The notes: generated from the letters alone by a model not told the origin. Counted from the first letter of the stretch, positions 16,916 to 25,592 are shown. The stretch: DNA of 64,000 nt from an uncultured Desulfovibrionaceae bacterium (GCA_949299515.1 CASGAP010000008.1:1-64000); one strand, 5' to 3'. A program made the numbers and translations.

Positions 16916-17737
16916 CTACTTTTTATCAGACCCATCTACAACAAGAGCATCAAATTCTTCTCTGTGCCTGTCGCGCAGAGCATACAGTTTTGCCAGCTCA
17001 ACGGACGCCCTTCTTTCAACGTCGCTCGCGCATTCAAGCAAAACATCCATGACCCTTACGGACGGACTCATGGACAAAAGCCAGCGCACTGTTTTGGCAA
17101 TATCTTCGGGCTGTATCATCAGCCCCGGAGGCATTGAGCCGCCTTCCCCGGAAGCCATTTCCGTATTCACCCAGCCCGGACAAATGGTCGTTATGCTGAT
17201 ATTTTGTGCGGAAAATTCACGGTACAGCGATTCATCAAGACCAATCAGCCCAAATTTTGAAGCAGAATATCCGCCGAGCCCGGAAACAGCCACTTTGCCG
17301 TTTCTGGAAGCCATATTGATAATTCTGCCTCCGCCCTGTTTTACCATGGCGGGGATTATAGCTTTCATAAATAAAAACGGTGCACGCAAATTGACTGCAA
17401 ACAATTTGCTGAACGTTTCCGAATCCTGATCAAGAGTGCCTGGAATGCTGATGCCTGCACCATTAAACAGCAAGTCGATTTTGCCAAATTTTGAGACAAT
17501 ATGGTTTGCGGCTTCTATTACAGCCTTTTCATCGGACAAATCAACATCAACAAGCTGAGGCTGCCGTTCTTCAGGTATTGCGTGAATTTTCACAAACTCA
17601 TTTTTGGCTGCTTCAAGATTTTTTAAGCTGCGGGCAACCAAAATTACCTGGTATCCGCACTCAATAAGCTCATGTGCCACAGCCTTGCCGATGCCTCTGC
17701 TGCCGCCTGTTACCACTGCAATTTTATTAGCACTCAT
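16916..17737 (-). CDS. Short-chain dehydrogenase/reductase (SDR)
   Basis: 273 residues from the ATG at 17737; a GTG just before it lies too close to the AGGAG site. Classical SDR features are in order: cofactor motif TGGSRGIG (residues 9-16), NGAG near 91-94, catalytic Ser in MASRNGK, and YSASK with the catalytic Tyr/Lys near residues 157-161. It would oxidise an alcohol or reduce a carbonyl with NAD(P). The residues after the first beta strand do not clearly decide NAD from NADP. The gene has a promoter-operator nearly identical to that of the glycyl radical genes, so it probably acts on a substrate or product of that enzyme. Sulfoacetaldehyde reductase of the IsfD type is also an SDR, but assignment is not possible. 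Confidence 0.85.
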   Translation of the reverse strand: MSANKIAVVTGGSRGIGKAVAHELIECGYQVILVARSLKNLEAAKNEFVKIHAIPEERQPQLVDVDLSDEKAVIEAANHIVSKFGKIDLLFNGAGISIPGTLDQDSETFSKLFAVNLRAPFLFMKAIIPAMVKQGGGRIINMASRNGKVAVSGLGGYSASKFGLIGLDESLYREFSAQNISITTICPGWVNTEMASGEGGSMPPGLMIQPEDIAKTVRWLLSMSPSVRVMDVLLECASDVERRASVELAKLYALRDRHREEFDALVVDGSDKK

Positions 17738-17827
17738 CACAAACTCCTCTGACTTCTTTCAGGAAGGTTATCTGTTCAACTTTATTCAAATAAATCCTAT
17801 TTGAAATCCGGTGCCGCAACATTTCAC

Positions 17828-17884
17828 ATTGTTCTGATATGTGAAACTTTATTTCATTATTGTTTACAAATTATTTTTTGTCAA
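17828..17884 (-). promoter_or_regulatory. SDR promoter with shared operator (copy A)
   Basis: On the minus strand TTGACA (17879-17884), 17 bases, AATAAT (17856-17861). Bases 17828-17869, read on the minus strand, match 19010-19051 on the plus strand at 36 of 42 positions. The match covers the -10 and about 28 bases beyond it, including AATAAAGTTTCA. Next to it TTTCACAT and ATGTGAAA form an inverted repeat. This is the expected size and place for a repressor or activator site. IclR, encoded between the two copies, is the obvious binder (inference). Confidence 0.75.
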
Positions 17885-18053
17885 CCATTTTCACAGCATT
17901 TACATCAAAAAATAACGGCAATACCTTGTTTTTTCATAAAAATTTATAAAATTTCAATATGTTAAATTTATATCAAAGTCCCGAACGCATAACTCAGCGA
18001 AACCAGCCATATTCTATTTTATCGGTTCCCCCCATCTTCACAGACAATTCTTT

Positions 18054-18094
18054 AAAAAAAAATCCTTTTCCTGCCGGCGGCAGCAAAAGGATTT
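18054..18094 (-). terminator. Terminator of the iclR-type gene
   Basis: On the minus strand AAATCCTTTT and GGAAAAGGATTT flank an inner CTGCCG/CGGCAG stem, followed by a run of nine T residues (with the last base of the stem). It lies about 45 bases beyond the IclR stop and separates that gene from the SDR promoter. Confidence 0.85.
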
Positions 18095-18139
18095 AAATCA
18101 ACACAGATTATTTTATTATAATAAAAAATCAATATGATA

Positions 18140-18913
18140 CTAAAAAATTTTCAGTTCCAAAAATCCCAGTACTTCTTCTTCTGCTTCGCGGAGCAGCGGA
18201 ACGGCATCATTATAAAATTTTGTAGCATCGCCAAAAATTGTGCGCGTCAGACTCAGCGCATAGATTACCGGACTGGAATCCATGATAATCGGAATGCCCA
18301 CGCCCTTCAATCCCACGCAAAGCTCATCGTTCATAATGGAATACCCGCGCTTTTTGGTTTCCGCTATTTCTTCCAAAAACCTGTCGGCGCTTGTGGTGGT
18401 GGGAGTAAACTGTTCAAAAACGGTTTTTTCCATATACTGCTTCAGTTCGCTTTCGGAAAACTGTGACAAAACGGCCTTTCCCAATGCAGAACAATATGCC
18501 GGAACGTGTCCGCCTTCGGCAAATTGACTGTATGTGGAATTATTGTTTTGTGCCAAGTACGTGATATCTGTCCCGTTCCACATACCAAGGTTGCTGATAA
18601 TATCGGCAGGTGCATGAAATTTTTCCGTAATCGAATTTAAAATTTCTACAAAAATATTATGGAGCTCGATTTTGGGAATAATGCCGTTGCCCAGCTTATT
18701 TATTCTGTCAGTCAAAACATAATTGTTGGAATTATCCTGATAAACATAGCCGTGAAGCCTGAAAGTATTTAAAAAACGGTAACTGGCACTTTTCTGCATT
18801 TTTAAACTTTTAGCCATATTGGTAACAGTAACGCTTTTATGTTCTACCAAATATTCAAGTACCTGTATTCCTTTGCTGAGAGTCTGCAAATATGCTGGCT
18901 GCTTTTTTTTCAT
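18140..18913 (-). CDS. IclR-family transcriptional regulator
   Basis: 257 residues. The N-terminal winged helix (residues 8-65) reads LSKGIQVLEYLVEHKSVTVT and then a recognition region with SASYRFLNTF. The C-terminal IclR ligand domain (80-250) has YCSALGKAVLS and GLKGVGIPI, both typical, and a conserved Cys near residue 196 (NDELCVGLKG) that lines the effector site. IclR proteins control catabolic operons in response to a small organic effector. It sits between the SDR/TRAP arm and the GRE arm, which share an operator-like block, so it is the probable regulator of both. Confidence 0.9.
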   Translation of the reverse strand: MKKKQPAYLQTLSKGIQVLEYLVEHKSVTVTNMAKSLKMQKSASYRFLNTFRLHGYVYQDNSNNYVLTDRINKLGNGIIPKIELHNIFVEILNSITEKFHAPADIISNLGMWNGTDITYLAQNNNSTYSQFAEGGHVPAYCSALGKAVLSQFSESELKQYMEKTVFEQFTPTTTSADRFLEEIAETKKRGYSIMNDELCVGLKGVGIPIIMDSSPVIYALSLTRTIFGDATKFYNDAVPLLREAEEEVLGFLELKIF

Positions 18914-18994
18914 AAAAACTCCTTATATTGCATAATATCTATTAAAGAAAATTTTATCAAGTTATTTTCCTGAAAAAAATTTGTTTGTTTAATA

Positions 18995-19051
18995 TTGACT
19001 TTTTTTAAATTGTATACAATAATGGAATAAAGTTTCAAATAATGGAACAAT
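18995..19051 (+). promoter_or_regulatory. GRE operon promoter with shared operator (copy B)
   Basis: TTGACT (18995-19000), 17 bases, AATAAT (19018-19023), followed by AATAAAGTTTCA and a repeated ATAATGGAA. The 42 bases 19010-19051 are 36/42 identical to the reverse complement of 17828-17869 in front of the SDR gene. A perfect palindrome ATTGTATACAAT (19009-19020) overlaps the -10. The activase ATG at 19070 follows within 20 bases of the block. Confidence 0.75.
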
Positions 19052-19069
19052 TCAGCACAGGAGAAACCC

Positions 19070-19993
19070 ATGAAAGCAATCATTGAAAATATTCAGCATT
19101 TCAGCCTTCATGATGGTCCGGGAACAAGAACAACAATATTCTTTAAAGGCTGTCCTTTAAAATGTCTGTGGTGTTCCAATCCGACAACCCAAAATATAAA
19201 AAAAGAACTGATATATAAAAAAACCAGCTGTGTCCGCTGCGGACGGTGCATCACAGTATGCAGACAGAATGCCCTTTCCATGAAACAGGAAGGAGATGAA
19301 CAGTTTGTCTTTATTGACAGAAATTCCTGCATAACCTGCGGGGAATGCGCTGACCAATGTCCAGCAGACGCCCTTCAGACAATCGGCAGCGAATATGATT
19401 TGGATACTGTTTTCAATATAATAAAAAAAGATATTTTATTTTACCAAAACACAAACGGAGGCGTAACGTTTTCCGGCGGAGAAATGCTCCTGCATCACAA
19501 ATTTGTCAGCGAACTGATAAAAAAATGCAAAACCATCAATATCCATACCGCTGCGGAAACCTCCGGATTTGCTCCCTATGAACACGTAAAAGAAGTTCTC
19601 TCCCAACTGGATATGTGCTTTTTTGACATCAAACACATCAATAACGAAAAACATAAACAAATAACGGGACAGCCCAATACGCTGATCATCGAAAATCTGA
19701 CGCGGATACTGCAAGAAACCACAACCCCGATCACCATTCGTCTGCCATTAATACCCACCATAAACGACGACGAAGAACATTTGGCTGCGTATGCAGACTT
19801 TCTGAACAACCTGCCCAGACACGTGACATTTGAAATTTTACCCTATCACCGGCTGGGCAGCAATAAATACGACATGATGCAAATTAATTACAAATTGGAC
19901 AAAATAGCTCCTTTCTCCAAAGAAGAATTAAGTCAAAAGGTTCAATTTGTAAGAGAAAAATTAAATTCTATTAAATTAATATGCCAGTTTTAG
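19070..19993 (+). CDS. Glycyl radical enzyme activating protein (radical SAM)
   Basis: 307 residues. It uses S-adenosylmethionine and an iron-sulfur cluster to abstract hydrogen from the glycine of its partner enzyme. The radical SAM cluster site is Cys28-x3-Cys32-x2-Cys35 (CPLKCLWC), preceded by the DGPGTR motif of activases. Two ferredoxin-type 4Cys sets follow at 54/57/60/64 and 87/90/93/97, the arrangement found in activases of eliminases and decarboxylases rather than in pyruvate formate-lyase activase. GGE near residues 140-142 binds SAM in family members. The ribosome site is CAGGAG. It is first in the operon, 19 bases before the GRE gene, so the pair is surely functional together. Confidence 0.93.
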   Translation: MKAIIENIQHFSLHDGPGTRTTIFFKGCPLKCLWCSNPTTQNIKKELIYKKTSCVRCGRCITVCRQNALSMKQEGDEQFVFIDRNSCITCGECADQCPADALQTIGSEYDLDTVFNIIKKDILFYQNTNGGVTFSGGEMLLHHKFVSELIKKCKTINIHTAAETSGFAPYEHVKEVLSQLDMCFFDIKHINNEKHKQITGQPNTLIIENLTRILQETTTPITIRLPLIPTINDDEEHLAAYADFLNNLPRHVTFEILPYHRLGSNKYDMMQINYKLDKIAPFSKEELSQKVQFVREKLNSIKLICQF

Positions 19994-20012
19994 GCATAAC
20001 CAGGAGGAAGCC

Positions 20013-22391
20013 ATGAGCCATTTACCTGATTTAAAAAACAGAATCCAGTTCCTGAAAAACCAGTTCTTTACCCATAAACCAAGCGTCTGCATTGAAGGTG
20101 CCATTTCCAAAACCCGCATTTTTAAAGAAAGCGAAGGCGAATCCATGATTATCCGCCGGGCAAAAGCCTTCAGGGAACACTGCCTCACCAAAACCATAAC
20201 CATTCAGCCCAGAGAACTCATTGTCGGCAATGCCGGCGCAGTGGCACGCTCTATTCATGTTTGCCCGGAACTTTCCAACAACTGGATTATCGACGAGCTT
20301 GACACCATGAGCACCCGCCCTCAGGACCCGTATCAGATCACCGAAGAACAAAAAAGAATATACAGGGAAGAAATTTATCCGTATTGGAAAGGAAAAACCC
20401 TCCGCGACTATTGGAATGCCTTGGCTCCGAAAGACGTGTTTGAAATTGTTTCCGTAGGCGGCGTCATTGACAACGACGTAAAAATCGAATGCACGCCCGG
20501 CGACATGGTTCCCGCATTCCCGCAGATCATTCTGCCGTACGGCTTTGTCGGCATTAAAGAAATGGCAGAAAAGCGATTAAACGAACTTGATTTCAATGAT
20601 ATTACCAACTTTGAAAAAGCCGAATTCTGGCGTTCAGTCATAATCTGCTGCGAAGGCTTTATTGCCTTGGCCAAACGCCATGCGGACGAAGCCAGAAGAC
20701 TGCTTGACGGTGCGGACGAAGAAAGAGCCGCCGACCTGAAAAAAATTGCTGAAACCTGCGACAGGCTTGCCGTCGGTGCTCCGAAAACCTTTATGGACGC
20801 CGTTCAAACCGTTTATTTTGTTTTTGTCGGCCTCTTTATCGAAGGCAATGCAGGCGGCTACTCTCCGGGACTTTTGGACCAGTATCTCCTCCCCTTCTAC
20901 CAATATGAAAAAGAGCAGGGAACATCTGACGAAGAATTGCTTGAAATTATTGAAAGTTTCTATGTAAAAACCGGTGAACAGATTTGGTATTGGAATGAAG
21001 CTGCGGCAAAGCACTATTCCGGCTTCTGCGCATTCCAGAATATTGCCGTCGGCGGCGTTGACAAATACGGCAACGATGCGGTCAACCCGCTCAGCTATCT
21101 GCTTTTGCAGGCAGCTATTGACGTGCAGATGGTTCAGCCCTCCATTTCTGTAAGAATCAGCAAGAAAAATCCTGAAGAATTTTTCCTGAAAATTGCCGAA
21201 CTTGTTCAGACTGGTTCCGGCTTCCCGGCTATTTTCAACGACGAAGTCGGTTATAAAATGCTCCTCAAAAAAGGCATTCCAGCCCACATGGCCAGGGATT
21301 GGGCTCCTATCGGCTGCGTGGAAGCACAGCTTGCGGGCAGACATTTCCAATGGAGCTCCGCAGGGCACTACAACCTCGGCAGTGCCGTCGAATTTGCCCT
21401 GACAAACGGCATTCATTTAAAATCAGGCAAACAGCTTGGCCTGAAAACAGGCGATGCCTCCCAATTCAAAACTGCAGAAGAATTTGAAAATGCCGTATAT
21501 GCACAGGTACAGCATCTGCTCAAAAAATTCTCCACTTCCCAAAACACCCTCGAATATCTGCACTATAACTATCTGCCGGTTCCCGTTGCTTCCATGTTCA
21601 CCGTCAACTGCCTTGAAAAAGGACAGGATTTAAGCCACGGCGGCGCCGAATTCAATACCGGACCGGGCATGAACGGCAACGGCGTTGCGGACTTTGTTGA
21701 CTCCATTGCCGCAGTAAGACAAGTTATTTTCCGTGACAAAGCCTTTACCATGAAAGACCTTACCGAAGCTATTAAAAATGACTTCGTCGGTTATGAAACA
21801 CTGCAAAAGAAACTGCTTGCGGCACCCAAATGGGGCAACAACGACGACAGGGCAGACCTTATCATTTCCGAACTGACCGAACACATCATCAAAGAAGCAG
21901 ACAGCTACAGAGGTATGCTCGGAAATAAAAAACTTCCTGCCCTTTACCCGGTTTCATCAAACGTTCCCCAGGGTATGTCCGTGGCTGCGCTTCCTTCCGG
22001 AAGACACGCATGGAAACCGCTTGCCGACGGCTGCTCACCTTCACAGGGACAAGACAAGCTCGGCCCCACTGCCATACTGCAGTCTTTAAGCAAACTGCCC
22101 CACGAATGCATTGACGGTGGCACGCTGCTCAACATAAAATTAACCCCGGCTATTGTCAGCGGAGCAGAAGGAAGAAGCAGACTTTCAACTTTCATCAAAA
22201 CCTTTATTGACCTCAACGTCTTCCATGTACAGTTCAACGTTGTAAACCATGCGGTTCTCAGACAGGCCCAAATCCACCCGGAAGAGTATAAAAGCCTGCT
22301 CGTGCGCGTTGCCGGTTACAGCGCATACTTTGTAGAACTGAGCAAAGACATTCAGGAAGACATTTTAAGCAGAACAGCCCATGAACTGTAA
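20013..22391 (+). CDS. Glycyl radical enzyme of unknown substrate (compact eliminase class)
   Basis: 792 residues, full length. The thiyl residue is Cys435 in IGCVE with Glu437; the radical Gly768 lies in RVAGYSAYF near the C-terminus. The conserved FPAIFNDEVGY precedes the active Cys. Length and spacing resemble glycerol dehydratase (787) and 4-hydroxyproline dehydratase (789) more than isethionate sulfite-lyase or choline lyase (~830-850). Yet residue 164, in PGDMVPAF, is Asp where the two dehydratases have His, and SPGLLDQYL replaces the usual S-x-G-R-x-DQY. It probably catalyses a C-O, C-S or C-N elimination in the cytoplasm. The island has no aldehyde dehydrogenase, microcompartment genes, proC or dsr genes to name the product. 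Residue comparisons are from memory. Confidence 0.85.
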   Translation: MSHLPDLKNRIQFLKNQFFTHKPSVCIEGAISKTRIFKESEGESMIIRRAKAFREHCLTKTITIQPRELIVGNAGAVARSIHVCPELSNNWIIDELDTMSTRPQDPYQITEEQKRIYREEIYPYWKGKTLRDYWNALAPKDVFEIVSVGGVIDNDVKIECTPGDMVPAFPQIILPYGFVGIKEMAEKRLNELDFNDITNFEKAEFWRSVIICCEGFIALAKRHADEARRLLDGADEERAADLKKIAETCDRLAVGAPKTFMDAVQTVYFVFVGLFIEGNAGGYSPGLLDQYLLPFYQYEKEQGTSDEELLEIIESFYVKTGEQIWYWNEAAAKHYSGFCAFQNIAVGGVDKYGNDAVNPLSYLLLQAAIDVQMVQPSISVRISKKNPEEFFLKIAELVQTGSGFPAIFNDEVGYKMLLKKGIPAHMARDWAPIGCVEAQLAGRHFQWSSAGHYNLGSAVEFALTNGIHLKSGKQLGLKTGDASQFKTAEEFENAVYAQVQHLLKKFSTSQNTLEYLHYNYLPVPVASMFTVNCLEKGQDLSHGGAEFNTGPGMNGNGVADFVDSIAAVRQVIFRDKAFTMKDLTEAIKNDFVGYETLQKKLLAAPKWGNNDDRADLIISELTEHIIKEADSYRGMLGNKKLPALYPVSSNVPQGMSVAALPSGRHAWKPLADGCSPSQGQDKLGPTAILQSLSKLPHECIDGGTLLNIKLTPAIVSGAEGRSRLSTFIKTFIDLNVFHVQFNVVNHAVLRQAQIHPEEYKSLLVRVAGYSAYFVELSKDIQEDILSRTAHEL

Positions 22392-22406
22392 TAATAGGAA
22401 CAGCAT

Positions 22407-22769
22407 ATGAACAAAACCCTTGTTGTGTATGATCCCAAAAACGCCGTTGAAGAAATCGAAAAAGAAGTTGACGCACAATTTGTAGTAAAAGGAAAACCCA
22501 AAACCCATTTATGGAAATGCTTTATCAGCGACGATAAAAAAATTCACTCGGGATTTTGGTCCTGCCAAGGCGGCGCCTTTGTCATTCCCTCCCACACTTC
22601 AAACGAAATGTGTACAATTCTTGAAGGCGAGGCCATAGTGGAAATGGAAGACGGAACAACGTTCCATATCAAAGCAGGCGATACCATTTTCATACCGTTT
22701 GGCATAAAAAACACTTGGTATGTCGAAAACTACGTACGAAAAAGTTACGTGTGCAACATTCCTCAATAA
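22407..22769 (+). CDS. Cupin-domain protein
   Basis: 120 residues forming a single small beta barrel. Cupin motif 1 is degenerate (PSHTSNEMCTILEGEAIVEM, with one His and one Glu), and motif 2 is GDTIFIPFGIKNTW with no His. The pattern is of the DUF861/EutQ-like cupin type, with W-x-C at WSCQGG. It lies 15 bases after the GRE and before a stem-loop. Possible roles are an isomerase or lyase acting on the substrate, or a sugar or acid sensor. Metal binding is doubtful because two of the four usual ligands are missing. Confidence 0.75.
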   Translation: MNKTLVVYDPKNAVEEIEKEVDAQFVVKGKPKTHLWKCFISDDKKIHSGFWSCQGGAFVIPSHTSNEMCTILEGEAIVEMEDGTTFHIKAGDTIFIPFGIKNTWYVENYVRKSYVCNIPQ

Positions 22770-22776
22770 CAACCTC

Positions 22777-22808
22777 ATGCTAGGCAGCAGTTTGACACTG
22801 CTGCCTAG
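22777..22808 (+). promoter_or_regulatory. Stem-loop between cupin and binding-protein genes
   Basis: A perfect 12 bp stem (GCTAGGCAGCAG with CTGCTGCCTAGC) and a short loop, just before the GGGGG ribosome site of the binding protein. No T-run follows, so it is an mRNA-stabilising or processing element rather than a terminator. It parallels the stem-loop between dctP and dctQ. Confidence 0.65.
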
Positions 22809-22828
22809 CGATCGTATAAGGGGGCAAC

Positions 22829-23851
22829 ATGAAAAAACTTTTATCCTTTGCTTTAGCATTATTTTTATTATTATCAGCCGCACCGGCACACAGTTTTGCT
22901 GCAGACGGCATTAAAACCGCATGGCTCGGCGAATTGGAAACTCTGGCCTGCTGGAACGCTCACCAAAACAAAATGGATAAAGACCTTGTTTTCGGCATGA
23001 CACTTTATCCGACCGGCAAAAGACTTGCCGACAGCTACAACAGCTGGGACGTTGCGGCCTGCGGATTATTTCCCGCTTTTGACGCAATTATAAAAAATGA
23101 AGCGGTAATAATAGGTCTGGGCACAGACGAAACCGTCGGCAACACTCTTTTTGCCAAACAAGACAGCAATATTTTGACGGCAAAAGGCATCAATGCCGAA
23201 TATCCGGAAGTTTTCGGCTCACCCGAAACAGTCAGAGGAAAAACCATTCTCTGCACATTCAACAGCAATGCCCATATGCTTGTTCTTACCTGGCTCAACA
23301 TTATCGGCCTGTCCGATCAAGACGTGCGTCTTGTTGACGTGAAACCGGAAGAAGCTTTTTCCGCTTTCAAAAACGGTATGGGAGATATTTTGGCTTTGTG
23401 GGCTCCGGACACATACCTTGCGCTGGACAATAATTTTGTGCCGATTGCCGAAGCCAAAAACTGCAAAATAAATTTCCTTACCGTTCTGCTTGCCAATAAA
23501 GTTTTCTATGAGCAGCATCCGGAAAAAGTCAAAGAATTTCTCGCCATTTATTATGAAAATGCAGAACTGCTCAACAAAATGGAACAAGCAGAACTGGCGG
23601 AACTTTACAGCAACTTCCTTTGGAGCTTCGCCAATACGGACCTGTCTGCCGAAGATGCGCAAAAAATTACCCAATGCCAAAAAATTTTCACAAAATCCGA
23701 AATTATTAACTTTTTAAACGACGAACAAAATTCCTTTATTTCAAAAAATATTAAAAACGCCGCGGAATATTACTGCCAATTCAATGCTGTTTCCCGCGCA
23801 GACAAAGAATATCTTTTGGAACTTTCTTATTTTAAAAACTTGCTGCAGTAG
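22829..23851 (+). CDS. NMT1/TauA-like periplasmic binding protein
   Basis: 340 residues with a signal peptide cut near SFA-A (residue 24). The fold order resembles the SsuA/TauA/NMT1 group: a GMTLYPTGKRLADS strand-helix, YNSWDVAACG, then VRGKTILC (the usual G-K-x-I/V) and ALWAPDTYLAL near residue 190. These proteins bind sulfonates, nitrate or pyrimidine precursors. No ABC permease or ATPase gene follows; the gene ends in a terminator. It may deliver ligand to a transporter encoded elsewhere, or work as the sensory partner of a kinase. Its place at the end of the GRE operon hints that the ligand is related to the GRE substrate (inference). Confidence 0.75.
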   Translation: MKKLLSFALALFLLLSAAPAHSFAADGIKTAWLGELETLACWNAHQNKMDKDLVFGMTLYPTGKRLADSYNSWDVAACGLFPAFDAIIKNEAVIIGLGTDETVGNTLFAKQDSNILTAKGINAEYPEVFGSPETVRGKTILCTFNSNAHMLVLTWLNIIGLSDQDVRLVDVKPEEAFSAFKNGMGDILALWAPDTYLALDNNFVPIAEAKNCKINFLTVLLANKVFYEQHPEKVKEFLAIYYENAELLNKMEQAELAELYSNFLWSFANTDLSAEDAQKITQCQKIFTKSEIINFLNDEQNSFISKNIKNAAEYYCQFNAVSRADKEYLLELSYFKNLLQ

Positions 23852-23873
23852 CCAAATGCTTTGCCGTTGCGCA

Positions 23874-23910
23874 AAACTGCCGGGCCTTTCAACCCGGCAG
23901 TTTTTTTTTG
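23874..23910 (+). terminator. Terminator of the GRE operon
   Basis: AACTGCCGGG and CCCGGCAGTT form a 10 bp stem followed by a run of T residues, 22 bases after the binding-protein stop. Confidence 0.9.
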
Positions 23911-24050
23911 CCGAAAATTGTTTCTGTACCCGGCTGCCTTTTCTTTTTTATCATATCCCGGCAGGCACTTTTGGCAAAACACCGGCCATTCCCCCGGACA
24001 GGCAAAAAACAGGCCGGAAGCCGTGAAACCCAAAGAAAAATACTGTTTGA

Positions 24051-25535
24051 ATGTGTAAAGAAAAAATGATAAAAAATATTCCTCCCGCCGGAAAAATGGA
24101 CGATTTTATGCGCAGCGTAAGCCAAGACATAGAAGATTCCGCCAAACAAGACTTTATAGACAACTTTTCCGCCGAAAACATAAAAAAACTTGTTGCGCAG
24201 CGCATACATGACTACGGCGGAGACTTCAAGAAAAAAACCGCTTCCGGCGAGTATCAGTGGGTCGGCGTGCGCCTGCTTTTTGACGAATCGCTGTACAGCG
24301 ACGAAGCCGTGCTGTGCTTCCGCTCCATTGACGAAGAAAAACAAGCGCAGCTCCAACAGCTGGATTTGCTGAAAACATCGCTTGACAACGCCCGCCAAAG
24401 CGAACAGGCAAGAAATATGTTTTTCTCCAGTATGTCCCATGATATGCGCACACCGCTCAACGTCATTATCGGCCTGTCCGATCTTGCGAAAAACCATATC
24501 AACGATCCCGGAAAAACAGAAGAATATCTCAAAAAAATCACAATTTCCAGCAAGCATCTGCTTGACCTGATCAACGACATTCTCGAAATCTCGCGCCTTG
24601 AACAGGGCAAAATGAACGTGGAGAAAAAACAAATCAACCTGAAAACCTGCATAGAAGAAAGCGCAGCGCTCTTTCAGACCAAAGCATCACAGGAAGGAAA
24701 AATTTTCATTGTTGATTTGGAAATACAGGACTATTTTGTTTTCAGCGATCCTTTCAGGCTGAATCAAATCCTCAACAACCTGCTTTCCAACGCCTTCAAA
24801 TTCACCAAAGAAGGCGATAAAATCATTCTCAAAACCAAACAGCTCGATCAGGGAAATTTTGCCAAATACAAATTTGAAATATCCGATACCGGAATAGGCA
24901 TAAGCAAAGAGTTCTTGGAAAAGCTTTTTATTCCTTACGAACGCGAAACACGCTTCGGTACCAAAAACATTCAGGGGACAGGTCTCGGAACAGCCATAGT
25001 CAAAAACATCATTTCCCATTTGGGCGGTGAAATCCGCGTAACGAGCGAGCTGGGCAAAGGAACGGCATTTACCGTAACCCTGCTTTTTGAAACCGCAAAA
25101 CAGCAGCCGTTAGAAAGCAAAAACGAAGAAACGCCGCTGCAGCAAAAAAACCTCAAAGGTAAACGGGTTTTGCTTGCGGAAGACAATGCCGTCAATATGG
25201 AAATTGCCGGAGAACTCCTTTCCATGTGCGACATGGAAGTAACCAAAGCTTGGGACGGTCAGGAAGCATTGGAACTTTTCAAAAATTCCCCGCCTCATTA
25301 CTTTGACATACTTTTGCTGGATATGCAGATGCCAAGAATGGGAGGCTGCGACGCGGCAAAAGCCATTCGCCTGCTGGAACGCGAAGATGCCAAAAGCGTT
25401 CCCATCATAGCGGTAACAGCCAATGCTTTTGCCGAAGACTTTGCGGCAACCTCTGCTGCAGGCATGAACGCCCACGTTTCCAAGCCCATTGACTTTGCCC
25501 TGCTTTGCAAAACCATGCTGGAACTGCTCCCGTAA
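24051..25535 (+). CDS. Hybrid histidine kinase/response regulator without membrane segments
   Basis: 494 residues. Residues 1-110 look like the end of a PAS fold (GEYQWVGVRLLFDE) and a coiled coil. The HisKA domain has the phosphoacceptor His130 in SHDMRTPLN. The HATPase domain has the N, G1 (DTGIGIS) and G2 (GTGLGTAI) boxes. The C-terminal receiver has the acidic pair ED in LLAEDNAVN and phospho-acceptor Asp424 in LLLDMQMPRM, with the conserved Lys in VSKPID. A stop codon lies directly before this ATG and the ribosome site is poor; ATG 24066 is an alternative. With no membrane segment it may be a cytosolic kinase or a 5'-truncated remnant of a larger sensor. No separate output regulator is adjacent. 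Confidence 0.85.
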   Translation: MCKEKMIKNIPPAGKMDDFMRSVSQDIEDSAKQDFIDNFSAENIKKLVAQRIHDYGGDFKKKTASGEYQWVGVRLLFDESLYSDEAVLCFRSIDEEKQAQLQQLDLLKTSLDNARQSEQARNMFFSSMSHDMRTPLNVIIGLSDLAKNHINDPGKTEEYLKKITISSKHLLDLINDILEISRLEQGKMNVEKKQINLKTCIEESAALFQTKASQEGKIFIVDLEIQDYFVFSDPFRLNQILNNLLSNAFKFTKEGDKIILKTKQLDQGNFAKYKFEISDTGIGISKEFLEKLFIPYERETRFGTKNIQGTGLGTAIVKNIISHLGGEIRVTSELGKGTAFTVTLLFETAKQQPLESKNEETPLQQKNLKGKRVLLAEDNAVNMEIAGELLSMCDMEVTKAWDGQEALELFKNSPPHYFDILLLDMQMPRMGGCDAAKAIRLLEREDAKSVPIIAVTANAFAEDFAATSAAGMNAHVSKPIDFALLCKTMLELLP

Positions 25536-25564
25536 CGGCCCAAAAGCATATTTATGTTCAATGT

Positions 25565-25592
25565 AAAAAAGCCCGGACAATTCCGGGCTTTA
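25565..25592. terminator. Bidirectional terminator
   Basis: AAAAAAGCCCGGA and TTCCGGGCTTTAAAA form a stem with A and T runs, shared by the converging kinase gene (plus) and GGDEF gene (minus). Confidence 0.8.

Noticed and set aside
20013-22391. Naming the GRE isethionate sulfite-lyase (IslA) or hydroxyproline dehydratase
   Set aside because: Length and Cys/Gly spacing do not fit IslA, and residue 164 differs from the dehydratases. Context alone is not enough.
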